DNA of 64,000 bases from Pseudomonas turukhanskensis (GTDB taxonomy: Bacteria; Pseudomonadota; Gammaproteobacteria; Pseudomonadales; Pseudomonadaceae): assembly GCF_027922365.1 (NCBI RefSeq), contig NZ_BSFN01000020.1, positions 1-64,000 of the forward strand, read 5' to 3'. Both the position numbers and the translations under genes were made by a program. The notes under the pieces were generated by a model. That model did no database searches. It worked only from the letters and a program-made list of their open reading frames with translations, and was not told where the DNA came from. Positions 34,406 to 43,497 of this stretch are shown piece by piece (within the stretch, counting starts at the first letter, position 1; each line of letters begins with the position of its first letter).

Positions 34406-34981
34406 TTACGGTTTTACGTACCAATAATCCTGCCAATACCCCACCACTTTTCCCGAGTAGGTGGTCTTGCCCAGACTCCCGTTGTACCTGGCCAACGCCC
34501 GATTCAAGTCGCCGTTCTCTTTCTTCAGGTAGTAGCTGAGGATGGTGCAGCCGTAGCGCAGGTTGGTGGCGTTGTCGGTGAGGTTGTCTTGCTCGCGGCC
34601 CAGCTCGGCTTTCCAGAACGTCATCACCTGCATCATGCCCTGGGCGCCCACCGAGGAAATGGCGAAACGGTCGAAGCGGCTTTCCACGTGAATCAGCGCC
34701 AACACCAGGTCGGGCTTGAGCCCAGCCTTGCTGGCTTCGTGGTGCACTTGCTTGAGGAGGGTCAGACGCGCTTGGGCGTCGGGCATATAGCGGCTAAGGC
34801 GGGTGGACATGTCCAACAGCCAGACTTCAGCGTCGTAGCGATCTACAAAACTGTCGGCTTCGGACACGGTGCGTTGCAGCAGGTCACGCAGTTCGGGTTC
34901 GGGGGCTTGGCGCACGTTGGCGCCAGCAGGTAGGGCCAGCCATAACAGGCACAACAGCGCCAGGCGGATGCACGCTGTCAT
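34406..34981 (-). CDS. Lytic transglycosylase (SLT domain)
   Basis: 191 residues with a signal peptide (MTACIRLALLCLLWLALPAG-A). The SLT fold has the catalytic Glu in ALIHVESRFDRFAISSVGAQ, then GMMQVMTFWKAELG, NLRYGCTILSYYL and ALARYNGSLG. It cleaves peptidoglycan between MurNAc and GlcNAc in the periplasm. It follows the lipoprotein gene by eight bases and is probably cotranscribed with it. Confidence 0.92.
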   Translation of the reverse strand: MTACIRLALLCLLWLALPAGANVRQAPEPELRDLLQRTVSEADSFVDRYDAEVWLLDMSTRLSRYMPDAQARLTLLKQVHHEASKAGLKPDLVLALIHVESRFDRFAISSVGAQGMMQVMTFWKAELGREQDNLTDNATNLRYGCTILSYYLKKENGDLNRALARYNGSLGKTTYSGKVVGYWQDYWYVKP

Positions 34982-34989
34982 GCTGGGGC

Positions 34990-35946
34990 TCAGTGACTGG
35001 CGCCCGGATCGGCCACCAGGCGGCCAGCGTCCTTGCGCAGCGACTTGAGAAATTCCTGCTGCAACTCGGGATCGTTGCGGGTCAGCTCGATCAGGCTTTG
35101 TTCCAGCTCGTTGGCCTCTTCTTCCAGGCCAAGGTCGGACAGGCGTTTAACCCGGTGCACCCACTGCGATACCTCGTCGTCTTCGAGGTCGTCGTAGATC
35201 AGCGCGTGCGCTTCGAGGAGCTTGCCGCGCAGGGTTTTGCTCACTTGCAGGCTGGCCTCGGCGCGGGTGTTGTCTTGCTCGTCTTCCACGCTTAACAGCA
35301 ATTTGCCGACGCGGCTGACGTCTTGTTCGGCAAACGGGCCATCGAGCAGGTTGAGGCGCAGCACGCCGTTGCGGTCGGTGCTCAGCTCGTGGGTTTGGGG
35401 GCCGGCGGTAATCAGCACCGGGCGCTCGGCCCAGGGAAGGCTCGAGTATTCGGTGCGTTGGTCTTTCTGTTGTTCGTTGATGCGCGCCAGGTTCTGTTGT
35501 GAACGCCCATTGGACTGGGTGTTCATAAATGGGTTGAGCCCCGCAAAGCCGTAGTCGATCCAGCCTTTGGTGGCCGTTTCCGGCACGTTGCCGAGCAGCA
35601 CCACATTCAGCACGTTGGCACCCACGCCTGCTACCACAGCCACCGCGCCCAGGGGCACTTCATACAACTCGCGCCAAGCCTGGTAGGGCGTGTAGCGGTC
35701 GTAAACGCGGGTGACTTCGAACTCGGTGACTTCGAAGGTTTTCTGGTCCTGAATGCGTACGCGCCGCTGCGGCAGTTCGAGTACGTCGGGTTGCCCCACG
35801 TCGATCTGCAGGCTGTGGTTGAGCAATTTGCGCTCAGCGCGCTCCTCGTGCTCGGCACGCTGCGACATGTGGTTGGCGCAGCCGCTGAGCAGCAAGGCGC
35901 CGCACAGGGCGGCGCCGATGAGGCTGGTAGAACGTGGCTTGAACAT
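34990..35946 (-). CDS. Conserved lipoprotein of unknown function
   Basis: 318 residues with a lipoprotein signal (lipobox LLSGC, Cys23) and no enzyme motif I recognise. The middle has a Gly/Val-rich hydrophobic stretch (GAVAVVAGVGANVLNVVLLG), and the C terminus is helical and acidic (LSDLGLEEEANELEQSLIEL). It lies between proS and the lytic transglycosylase gene on the same strand, so an envelope role is plausible. The ATG before FKPRSTS suits the signal; an upstream frame extends to 35982. Confidence 0.75.
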   Translation of the reverse strand: MFKPRSTSLIGAALCGALLLSGCANHMSQRAEHEERAERKLLNHSLQIDVGQPDVLELPQRRVRIQDQKTFEVTEFEVTRVYDRYTPYQAWRELYEVPLGAVAVVAGVGANVLNVVLLGNVPETATKGWIDYGFAGLNPFMNTQSNGRSQQNLARINEQQKDQRTEYSSLPWAERPVLITAGPQTHELSTDRNGVLRLNLLDGPFAEQDVSRVGKLLLSVEDEQDNTRAEASLQVSKTLRGKLLEAHALIYDDLEDDEVSQWVHRVKRLSDLGLEEEANELEQSLIELTRNDPELQQEFLKSLRKDAGRLVADPGASH

Positions 35947-35978
35947 GGGGGCTCGGGTTAACAATCTCTGGCTGACAA

Positions 35979-37694
35979 TCAACGACCGGTACGGGCCTGG
36001 ATAAAGGACAACACGTCTGCCACGGGAATGGCTTGCGCCTCGGTGTCGCGACGGTTCTTGTATTCCAGATTGCCGTCGGCCAGACCACGGTCGCTGATCA
36101 CGATGCGGTGCGGGATGCCGATCAGTTCCATGTCGGCAAACTTGATGCCGGGGCTGGTTTTCTTGTCACGGTCGTCCAGCAGCACTTCGAAGCCGGCAGC
36201 CGTAAGGTCGGCATACAGCTTGTCGGTGGCGGCGCGTACGTCTTCGTTCTCGTAGCGCAGTGGCACCAGGGCAACCTGGAACGGTGCCAGGGCTTCAGGC
36301 CAGAGAATGCCGCGCTCGTCGTTGTTCTGCTCGATGGCGGCTGCCACCACGCGGGACACGCCGATGCCGTAGCAGCCCATGGAGAGGATGGCAGGTTTGC
36401 CGTTCTCGCCCATTACGGTGCAGTTCATAGCTTCGCTGTATTTGCTGCCCAGTTGGAAAATATGCCCAACCTCGATGCCGCGTTTGATTTCCAGGGTGCC
36501 CTGGCCATCCGGGCTTGGGTCGCCGGCAACCACGTTGCGCAGGTCAGCCACTTCCGGCAGCGGCAAGTCGCGCTCCCAGTTCACGCCGAAGTAGTGTTTG
36601 TCGTCGATGTTGGCGCCGATGGCGAAGTCGCTCATCAGGGCAACCGAACGGTCAATCACGCACGGCAGTGGCAGGTTCAGCGGGCCGAGGGAGCCGGCGC
36701 CGGCGCCAATGGCGTTGCGCAGTTCGGCTTCGGTGGCGAATTCCAGCGGGCTGGCCACCTGCTCGAGGTTGGCGGCCTTGATTTCGTTGAGCTCGTGGTC
36801 GCCACGAACGATCAGCGCCACCAGCTTGCCTTCTTCGGCAGCGTGCACCACCAGGGTCTTGATGGTTTTTTCGATTGGCAGGTTGAAGCCTTCTACCAGT
36901 TCGGCGATGGTTTTCGCATTCGGGGTGTCGACCAGGCGCATTTCCTCGGTGGCGGCGCCACGGGACGTTTCGCGCGGAATAGCTTCGGCTTTCTCGATGT
37001 TCGCGGCGTAGTCGGAGACGTTGCTAAAGGCGATATCGTCTTCACCCGACTCGGCCAGCACGTGGAATTCGTGCGAGCCGGTGCCGCCGATGGAGCCGGT
37101 GTCGGCCTGTACCGGGCGGAAGTTCAGGCCCAGGCGGCTGAACACATTGCAGTAGGCTTGGTGCATGCGGTCGTAAGTGACCTGCAGGGATGCCTGGTCG
37201 CTGTGGAAGGAGTAGGCGTCCTTCATGGTGAACTCGCGGCCACGCATCAAACCGAAGCGTGGACGGATTTCATCGCGGAATTTCGTCTGAATCTGGTACA
37301 GATTGATGGGCAGCTGTTTATAGCTGCTTAGCTCGTTGCGCATCAGGTCGGTGATGACTTCTTCGTGGGTTGGGCCCACGCAGAATTCACGGCCATGACG
37401 GTCTTTCAAGCGCAGCAACTCTGGGCCGTATTGTTCCCAGCGACCCGATTCCTGCCACAGCTCAGCCGGTTGAATGGCAGGCATCAGCACTTCGAGCGCG
37501 CCGGCCGCGTTCATTTCTTCGCGAACGACGGTTTCCACTTTGCGCAATACACGCAGGCCCATCGGCAGCCAGGTGTACAGGCCGGAGGCCAGTTTGCGGA
37601 TCATGCCGGCACGCAGCATAAGCTGGTGGCTGACCACGACGGCGTCGGTTGGGTTTTCTTTCAGGGTCGAGAGCAAATACTGACTGGTACGCAT
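35979..37694 (-). CDS. proS: Prolyl-tRNA synthetase ProS
   Basis: 571 residues, the bacterial (E. coli-type) form with the editing insertion. Class II motifs: motif 2 TKFRDEIRPRFGLMRGREFT-MKDAYSF, motif 3 GCYGIGVSRVVAAAIEQ. The opening MRTSQYLLSTLKENPTDAVV is standard. The insertion (about 225-405) clears mischarged Ala-tRNA-Pro. Confidence 0.98.
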   Translation of the reverse strand: MRTSQYLLSTLKENPTDAVVVSHQLMLRAGMIRKLASGLYTWLPMGLRVLRKVETVVREEMNAAGALEVLMPAIQPAELWQESGRWEQYGPELLRLKDRHGREFCVGPTHEEVITDLMRNELSSYKQLPINLYQIQTKFRDEIRPRFGLMRGREFTMKDAYSFHSDQASLQVTYDRMHQAYCNVFSRLGLNFRPVQADTGSIGGTGSHEFHVLAESGEDDIAFSNVSDYAANIEKAEAIPRETSRGAATEEMRLVDTPNAKTIAELVEGFNLPIEKTIKTLVVHAAEEGKLVALIVRGDHELNEIKAANLEQVASPLEFATEAELRNAIGAGAGSLGPLNLPLPCVIDRSVALMSDFAIGANIDDKHYFGVNWERDLPLPEVADLRNVVAGDPSPDGQGTLEIKRGIEVGHIFQLGSKYSEAMNCTVMGENGKPAILSMGCYGIGVSRVVAAAIEQNNDERGILWPEALAPFQVALVPLRYENEDVRAATDKLYADLTAAGFEVLLDDRDKKTSPGIKFADMELIGIPHRIVISDRGLADGNLEYKNRRDTEAQAIPVADVLSFIQARTGR

Positions 37695-37799
37695 GTTTGG
37701 CCGTTATATCAGTTGCGAAGGCAAGGAAGTGCTCGGCATTGTACGGGGCCTGTACAGCCGCGTACAGGATTCAGGCCATTGCAATGTAAGGGGTTTCCA

Positions 37800-38216
37800 G
37801 TGACCGCGTTGACTGCTGAACAAGTGCAAGCACTCATCCGCTTCGGTGTGCCGATGGCTGAGGATATCGACCTGTGCGTCGACCGCCTGGACGCTGATAA
37901 CGCCTACGCTCGCGTGCCGTTCCAGGCCAAATTGGTGCGCCCCGGCGGCACCGTTTCAGGGCCCACCATCATGGCGCTCGCCGATGCCGCCATGTATGCC
38001 GTGGTGCTGGGGCGGCTGGGCAAGGTGGAGATGGCGGTGACGGCTAACCTGAACATCAACTTTCTCGCCAAACCCAAACCCGTGGACTTAATTGCCCATG
38101 CGCAAATTCTGAGAATAAGTCGGCGCCAGGCTGTTTGCGAAGTGTCGTTATATTCGGCAGGCGATGATGACAATTTAGTGGCTCATGTAACGGGCACATA
38201 TGCATTGCCGCTTTAA
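37800..38216 (+). CDS. PaaI-family hotdog thioesterase
   Basis: 138 residues of the acyl-CoA thioesterase hotdog fold: RPGGTVSGPTIMALADAAMY and TANLNINFLAKPKPVDLIAH. GTG start with AAGGGG seven bases upstream; the longer upstream frame would run antisense through proS and is rejected. The acyl substrate is unknown. Confidence 0.87.
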   Translation: MTALTAEQVQALIRFGVPMAEDIDLCVDRLDADNAYARVPFQAKLVRPGGTVSGPTIMALADAAMYAVVLGRLGKVEMAVTANLNINFLAKPKPVDLIAHAQILRISRRQAVCEVSLYSAGDDDNLVAHVTGTYALPL

Positions 38217-38245
38217 GTTAGTTAATCCGTACCAAGTAGCAGACG

Positions 38246-38277
38246 AAAAAAAGCCCGGCTAATGCCGGGCTTTTTCT
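38246..38277. terminator. Bidirectional terminator
   Basis: AAAAAAAGCCCGGC TAAT GCCGGGCTTTTTC between the convergent thioesterase and porin genes. Confidence 0.92.
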
Positions 38278-38305
38278 TATATCGAATTACCTGCTGGATT
38301 CTGGA

Positions 38306-39571
38306 TTACAGAATGCTCAGTGGGTATTCGACGATCAGGCGCAGTTCGTCGATCGAAGGCGAACCGTAGTAAACGCCATCAGCCGAACGGTAAGTCGCTT
38401 GACGTACACGCAGGCTCAGGTCTTTAGCAGGGCCGTCTTGCAGAACGTATTTAACATCCACGTCACGTTCCCACTCTTTACCGCTGTCGGTGCCTTCAAC
38501 GTTGGCGCCTTTACCGGTTACATAACGGGTCATGAAGGTCAGGCCCGGAACGCCGAGAGTGGCGAAGTCCAGTTTGTAGGTAGCACCGTAGGATTTCTCG
38601 TCTTCGGCGTTGAAGTCCGAACGCGCGATGGAGTTGGCGAGGAATACAGTGCCGCCGCCGTCTACGCCGTAGCCATAGTCGCCGTCGCCGGAAACTTGCT
38701 GGTACGACAGACCGAAGGTGTGAGCGCCGATGGTGTAGGAACCAAAGATGCTGGCAACGGTGTTGTCCAGTTTGTCGCCGTCATAGGCGGTGTACAGGTC
38801 TTTGCCCGAGCTCTTGGTGTCATAGAGGTTGAAGTCGAAAGCCAGGGACTGGTCTTCGGCCAACGCCAGGGTGTAGTTGACGTTGGCGTAGTATTTGCGC
38901 CAGTAGTCTTCTACTTTCGAGTAGTACAGGGTGGTGCTCAGGGTGTCGGTGAAGGCATAGGTGCCGCCGAACACGTCGGCTTGGGTCAGGCCCAGGCTGT
39001 CGTGGTTGGTTTCCGATTGAGCGTTGGAAGCGGTGAAGTGACCTGCGTTGAGCTCCAGGCCTTCGATTTCCTTGCTGGTAACCAGGAAGCCTTCGGTGGT
39101 TTCTGGCAGCAGGCGGCTATCGTCAGTTGCGAATACCGGCATAGCGGTGAACTGGGTGCCGTACTTCAGGACGGTGTTGGAAACGCGCATTTTGACCGCG
39201 CCGCCCGACTCGCCGTAGCTATCTTGCGAGCTGCCATCGCTGTCAGTCGGGAACAGACCCGAAGCGTTACGGCCACGGCCGCTGTCCAGTTTGATGCCGG
39301 CCAGGCCGATAGCATCAACGCCGAAACCTACGGTGCCTTGGGTGAAGCCGGACTCGAAGGTGCCGATGAAGCCCTGGCCCCATTCACGGGTCTGGGTGTT
39401 TTCGGTGTTCGGGTTGTTGCGGAAGTCACGGTTGAAGTAGAGGTTGCGAGCCAAAACGCTGAGGCTGCTGTCTTCTACAAAGCCCTTCGAATCGGACTGT
39501 TCACTGGCTACTGCCAATTGGGTGCTGCCCGCCACTGCGAGGGCGATCAGGCTCCACTTCATCACTTGCAT
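38306..39571 (-). CDS. OprD-family outer-membrane porin
   Basis: 421 residues with a signal peptide (MQVMKWSLIALAVAGSTQLA-VA) and the OprD family opening SKGFVEDSSLSVLARNLYFN-RDF, alternating beta-strand pattern and a C-terminal strand ending RLIVEYPLSIL. OprD porins pass basic amino acids or carboxylates; the specific substrate is not evident. Transcribed from an unusually long 0.8-kb upstream spacer. Confidence 0.93.
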   Translation of the reverse strand: MQVMKWSLIALAVAGSTQLAVASEQSDSKGFVEDSSLSVLARNLYFNRDFRNNPNTENTQTREWGQGFIGTFESGFTQGTVGFGVDAIGLAGIKLDSGRGRNASGLFPTDSDGSSQDSYGESGGAVKMRVSNTVLKYGTQFTAMPVFATDDSRLLPETTEGFLVTSKEIEGLELNAGHFTASNAQSETNHDSLGLTQADVFGGTYAFTDTLSTTLYYSKVEDYWRKYYANVNYTLALAEDQSLAFDFNLYDTKSSGKDLYTAYDGDKLDNTVASIFGSYTIGAHTFGLSYQQVSGDGDYGYGVDGGGTVFLANSIARSDFNAEDEKSYGATYKLDFATLGVPGLTFMTRYVTGKGANVEGTDSGKEWERDVDVKYVLQDGPAKDLSLRVRQATYRSADGVYYGSPSIDELRLIVEYPLSIL

Positions 39572-40375
39572 CGTGATTGCTCCTTTGGTTTAGAAGAGTT
39601 GCGCTGCCCATCTTATTTGTTGTATGGGCGGCTCTTTCTTTTTGTGTCGGCGCTCAAGTTATATCACGGCGACAATGTTGGCGACAGATAGTGCATGGTC
39701 CTTACAAATTCTTAACGGCGATGTCGCAAAAGCTTATGGGACATGTCGCAAATTCGTAGTTTTACGCTTGCATCCCAGCGATAACTTTTCCGTGATTTCT
39801 GATGATTAAAGTGCCGATAAAAACCGGTCTCATTAATCCCCTGTTGAGCCCAGCCGTTAATTCTTGTCCCTTGAGTTAACTGCTGCACTAAGCAAGGTCC
39901 ACAAACACTGTTGGGTGTCGGTGTTCATTGATCTTGCTAGGCATAAAGCAATTAGCGTGCACAAAAGCCAAAAGCCTCGAGAAAAAATTGCGATGTGCGA
40001 TTTTTTGAGCGCTACGTCGTGGAAAAAACAACAGGGCGGCGGCGTGCCGCCTGCTTCTGGCGCACTTGACTGCCTGCCAATGCGTTACTGCCGGTGGCAA
40101 TGGCAGGGTAAAAGTGGGGCTTGTGGCGCTTGGGTAACAGGATGTGCACAGCTTGGGTGCGCGAAATTTCCCTTCGTGCGTAGCGACAGCGCTTTTTTGG
40201 TGCGAGGTGTGAGTCGGTGTTTCATACCGGCGAGTGATGAAACAGTTGTGCGCTGTTTTCGAGCAGTGGAACGGTTTTGGGTGAGGGCGAGTTTTTTCGC
40301 CCATAGGGGTATCCTGTGCGGAAAACGTGCTGCCGTTCACCTGGAACTGTTGTAGCTATATAAGTAGGAGTCTGT
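39572..40375. other. Long gene-poor spacer upstream of porin and HIT genes
   Basis: 804 bp between divergent genes, A/T-richer than its surroundings at 39.6-40.0 kb. Frames of up to 163 codons occur, but they use rare starts, lack ribosome sites and have non-coding composition. A stem GGGCGA / TCGCCC with T-rich loop is at about 40286-40303. Porin promoter and regulator sites should lie here, but I could not identify them. Confidence 0.55.
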
Positions 40376-40801
40376 ATGTTCGCCCTGGATTCACGTTTGC
40401 AGAACGACACCGTGCTGATGGGTGATTTCCCGCTTTGCCGGTTGTTGTTGATGAATGACGATCACTATCCATGGTTCATTCTGGTTCCGCGCCGTGAAGA
40501 GGTCAGCGAGTTGTTTCAGCTCAGCAGCGATGAGCAGAAACAGCTGTGGCACGAGACGGTCACCCTGACTGAGCTTTTAAAGGACACTTTCGCTGCCGAC
40601 AAGATGAATGTCGCCACCCTGGGTAATGTGGTCAGCCAGTTACATATGCATGTGGTTGTCCGTCGCCGTAGCGATGCTGCCTGGCCGGCTCCGGTTTGGG
40701 GTAAGTTTGCCGCTCAGGCTTACGGGGCTGAGCAGGTGGCGGCGATTCGGGCCAAGTTGCGTCTGGTGCTGGGCGGCGACTTTGTGTTTTCCGAGGAGTA
40801 A
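40376..40801 (+). CDS. HIT-domain protein
   Basis: 141 residues of the histidine-triad nucleotide hydrolase superfamily. The motif here is QLHMHVVVRR, with only two of the usual three His of H-x-H-x-H present, as in many Pseudomonas HIT proteins. Also FILVPRREEVSELFQLS. The substrate is probably a nucleotide or dinucleotide, not known. A ribosome site AGGAG precedes the start; slyX follows by three bases. Confidence 0.9.
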   Translation: MFALDSRLQNDTVLMGDFPLCRLLLMNDDHYPWFILVPRREEVSELFQLSSDEQKQLWHETVTLTELLKDTFAADKMNVATLGNVVSQLHMHVVVRRRSDAAWPAPVWGKFAAQAYGAEQVAAIRAKLRLVLGGDFVFSEE

Positions 40802-40804
40802 GCG

Positions 40805-41011
40805 ATGAGTCTGGAATTGCGTGTGATGGAGCTTGAAACGCGCCTGGCGTTTCAGGACGACACTATTCAGGCCCTTAACGATGAGCTGGTGGCGCAGCAG
40901 CGCAACATTGAGCGTTTGCAGCTGCAGATCGCTGCTTTGGCCAAGCGACAGGAAGACATGCAGAGCGGCTTTGGCATGTCGGAGGAAGAGGCGCCGCCGC
41001 CCCACTATTAA
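40805..41011 (+). CDS. slyX: SlyX family protein
   Basis: 68 residues forming one coiled coil: LRVMELETRLAFQDDTIQAL-NDELVAQQRNIERLQLQ. The C terminus ends APPPHY, the hallmark of SlyX. Function unknown. Second gene of the HIT-slyX pair, followed by a terminator. Confidence 0.93.
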   Translation: MSLELRVMELETRLAFQDDTIQALNDELVAQQRNIERLQLQIAALAKRQEDMQSGFGMSEEEAPPPHY

Positions 41012-41028
41012 TAGAGGGGCTGCTCATA

Positions 41029-41060
41029 ACGAAAAAACCCGCCATCGGCGGGTTTTTTTG
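41029..41060. terminator. Bidirectional terminator
   Basis: GAAAAAACCCGCC ATC GGCGGGTTTTTTT between slyX and the convergent cold-shock-domain gene. Confidence 0.93.
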
Positions 41061-41077
41061 TGGCTGTGCCGCCTTGG

Positions 41078-41680
41078 TTAGCGGCGTTGCGGCAGGGCAG
41101 CGATCACGTCTTCGGCTTGCAGGCCTTTGTCACGCTGCATGACGGAGAACTCTACACGCTGGCCTTCGACCAGTACGCGATGGCCTTCGCCACGGATGGC
41201 GCGAAAGTGCACAAAGATATCGTCGCCCGAGTCGCGGGAAATAAAGCCAAAGCCTTTGGAGGTGTTGAACCACTTTACGGTACCGGTCTCGCGATCACCC
41301 AGGTCTTGCGGTGCGGCAGCACTACGCCCCTTGATGCGCAGGTTGGCGGCCAGATGCAGTACCACGGCCAGCAGTACGGTCAGTAGGCTGAGCAGAACAG
41401 CCGGCTGCCCGCCAATAACAGGCAATGGAGCAAGCAGAATCAGAACTTGCAGCACGACGGCCAGGACCAGCAAAGCGCTAACCAGCCCTTGGACCTGTTG
41501 GCGTGCGCCCATGTGCCAGATGGGGAGAAGAGGAGCGAGCAGCAAGTTGGTCAAACCGAAGAGGGCGAGGTAAATGGCATCGGGTTGTTGCAGGTAAGGA
41601 AGACTCTCGGCGTGAAGGCTGGGGATAAATGAAAGGAGCAGTGCAGCAACTCCTACAAGCAGGTGGACGATTTTCAGCAT
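41078..41680 (-). CDS. Membrane protein with C-terminal cold-shock domain
   Basis: 200 residues. Three to four hydrophobic segments (LLVGVAALLLSFIPSL; AIYLALFGLTNLLLAPLLPI; LVSALLVLAVVLQVLILLAP; AVLLSLLTVLLAVVLHLAAN) precede a complete cold-shock domain (GTVKWFNTSKGFGFISRD, DIFVHFRAI). The RNP1/RNP2-like motifs KGFGFI and IFVHF are intact, so RNA or single-strand DNA binding at the membrane is expected. The ATG at 41680 is preferred; a GTG at 41695 has no ribosome site. A pseudomonad gene at this locus has the same architecture as far as I recall. Confidence 0.88.
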   Translation of the reverse strand: MLKIVHLLVGVAALLLSFIPSLHAESLPYLQQPDAIYLALFGLTNLLLAPLLPIWHMGARQQVQGLVSALLVLAVVLQVLILLAPLPVIGGQPAVLLSLLTVLLAVVLHLAANLRIKGRSAAAPQDLGDRETGTVKWFNTSKGFGFISRDSGDDIFVHFRAIRGEGHRVLVEGQRVEFSVMQRDKGLQAEDVIAALPQRR

Positions 41681-41842
41681 GTGTATTGAACTCACTTATA
41701 AGGATGGATCAGCAGAAGAGCTGGCGTGACGCGGGTTGCCGTAAATAAAGATCGGCTCTGGGCACGCGCTGGCACCAGCCTATGCGCCGCACAGGGCGGC
41801 GGCACGGAGGGTATTTAACAGCAAAGCGTAGGGCTACTCAAA

Positions 41843-42910
41843 TCAAGCGCTTAGCGCAGGCTCTGGTAGATGAGGGTGAACTTGATTGCGGCCACTGCGT
41901 TTGGCTTGATAGAGCGCGTCGTCGGCCCGCGTAAGCAGGCTTTCGAGGTTGTCACCCGGTTCGGCCAAGGCAAAACCGAAAGAGGCGGTGATGGTGTCAA
42001 GAATCTGGTCGGTGCGCCGTACTTTTACCCGCAGGGCCTGAATTTTCAGGCGCAGGTGTTCGGCGAAGGCATGGGCGGTTTCCAGTTCCGTGCAGTCGCG
42101 CAAAATCACACAGAACTCTTCGCCACCGTAGCGGGCAGCCATGGCGCGCGGCGGCAGCAGTTCGCGCAGCAACTGGCCAACATGTTGCAGCACGCGGTCG
42201 CCCAGTGGGTGGCCGTACTGGTCGTTGAATTGCTTGAAGTGGTCGATATCCAGCATCACCAATGCGACGCCCTGATGGCCAGCGGCCAGGGTTTGTTCCA
42301 GCAGGCGGGTAAAGGCGTGGCGGTTGAAAACGTTGGTCAGGCTGTCCAGGGTCGCTGCCATATGGGCGCGTTCCAGCTGGCCACGCAGGTGCGAAATTTC
42401 TTCCTGAGCGCTGCGCAGGCGGTAGAGGAATTTTTCTTGCTGGTCCTGCATCAGTTGCGTGCTTTGCTGCAAGTCGTTGAGCACGCTTGGCAGGTCGTCG
42501 ATCAGCGGCTCCTGCAGGGCACTCAAGCCGTGGTTGAGGCTGTCCTGATAGGCCTTGCTGGTTGTTACGCTATGGCTGATGCCACCTTCTATATCGTCGA
42601 CCAGCTCGATGACTTGCTGCTGGCCGGCACGGGCTTCTTCCAGTTCGCCACGAATGATGTAGTCGCGGAACAGTTTGGCGGCGGTTTCCGGCGGGAAACT
42701 GTCGAAATCTTTGACGGTCTTGTCGAGCCGACGATTGAGCTCCGGTTCCAGCCCTTTGCTGTACGTGTACCAGAGTGCGTAATGCATGGGGTTGGGCGGA
42801 ATATCGTGACGCATCATCAGCGGTACGGCTTGTTTGAGCAGGTCCGCTGCCTCGCGGGTCTCCTCCGGATAGAGACTTAAAATACTGGGCGATTTCGGCG
42901 GCTGGCTCAT
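41843..42910 (-). CDS. Diguanylate cyclase (GGDEF)
   Basis: 355 residues, soluble. An all-helical N-terminal part (1-185) and coiled coil precede a GGDEF domain with the active-site loop GGEEF at 262-266 and MLDIDHFKQFNDQYGH at 219-234. It should make cyclic-di-GMP. The inhibitory RxxD site six residues before the loop is absent (PPRA at the corresponding place), so product inhibition of the usual kind is not expected. The input signal is unknown. Confidence 0.92.
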   Translation of the reverse strand: MSQPPKSPSILSLYPEETREAADLLKQAVPLMMRHDIPPNPMHYALWYTYSKGLEPELNRRLDKTVKDFDSFPPETAAKLFRDYIIRGELEEARAGQQQVIELVDDIEGGISHSVTTSKAYQDSLNHGLSALQEPLIDDLPSVLNDLQQSTQLMQDQQEKFLYRLRSAQEEISHLRGQLERAHMAATLDSLTNVFNRHAFTRLLEQTLAAGHQGVALVMLDIDHFKQFNDQYGHPLGDRVLQHVGQLLRELLPPRAMAARYGGEEFCVILRDCTELETAHAFAEHLRLKIQALRVKVRRTDQILDTITASFGFALAEPGDNLESLLTRADDALYQAKRSGRNQVHPHLPEPALSA

Positions 42911-42974
42911 TCGTCGTACAAGTTCAAACTATTGATTGCCAGAGCATAGAGCAGCACTGCCGCTTGCGCCTAGC

Positions 42975-43003
42975 AAAAGGCCCGGTTTTGCGCCGGGCCT
43001 TTG
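42975..43003 (-). terminator. Terminator downstream of dps
   Basis: On the minus strand, AGGCCCGG CGCAAAA CCGGGCCTTTT follows the Dps gene. Confidence 0.85.
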
Positions 43004-43026
43004 CCGTTTTTTTGTGTTGGGTGTGC

Positions 43027-43497
43027 TTACACGGCCAACAGGCTGCGCAGCATCCAGGCGGTTTTTTCGTGAACCTGCATGCGCTGGGTGAGGAGGTCAG
43101 CGGTCGGCTCGTCGCTGACCTTGTCCAGTAGCGGGAAAATACCGCGGGCGGTGCGCACCACGGCTTCCTGGCCCTGGACCAGTTGCTTGATCATGTCTTC
43201 AGCGCTCGGCACGCCTTCTTCCTCTTTGATCGAGGACAGGCGCGAGTAAGCCGCGTAAGTGCCCGGTGCCGGGAAGCCAAGGGCGCGGATGCGCTCGGCA
43301 ATGGCGTCGACGGCCAACGACAGTTCGGTGTACTGCCCTTCGAACATCAAGTGCAGGGTGTTGAACATCGGGCCGGTGACGTTCCAGTGAAAGTTGTGGG
43401 TTTTCAGGTACAGGGTGTAGGTGTCGGCGAGTAAGCGGGACAGGCCTTCGGCGATAGCAGCGCGGTCCTGTTCGGCAATTCCGATATTGATTTCCAT
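43027..43497 (-). CDS. dps: Dps/ferritin-like DNA-protection protein
   Basis: 156 residues of the Dps family: four-helix bundle with ferroxidase residues in KTHNFHWNVTGPMFNTLHLM and FEGQYTELSLAVDAIAERIR. It forms a 12-subunit shell that oxidises and stores iron with peroxide. The short N terminus lacks the Lys-rich DNA-binding tail of E. coli Dps, so it may act mainly in iron and peroxide detoxification. Ribosome site AAGGAG before the ATG. Confidence 0.92.
   Translation of the reverse strand: MEINIGIAEQDRAAIAEGLSRLLADTYTLYLKTHNFHWNVTGPMFNTLHLMFEGQYTELSLAVDAIAERIRALGFPAPGTYAAYSRLSSIKEEEGVPSAEDMIKQLVQGQEAVVRTARGIFPLLDKVSDEPTADLLTQRMQVHEKTAWMLRSLLAV

Noticed and set aside
36033..37331. Long plus-strand frame opposite proS
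   Set aside because: Antisense shadow of proS with non-coding residue composition.
39864..40355. 163-codon plus-strand frame in the porin spacer
   Set aside because: TTG start, no ribosome site, Cys/Trp-rich random-looking product and competing frames on the other strand.
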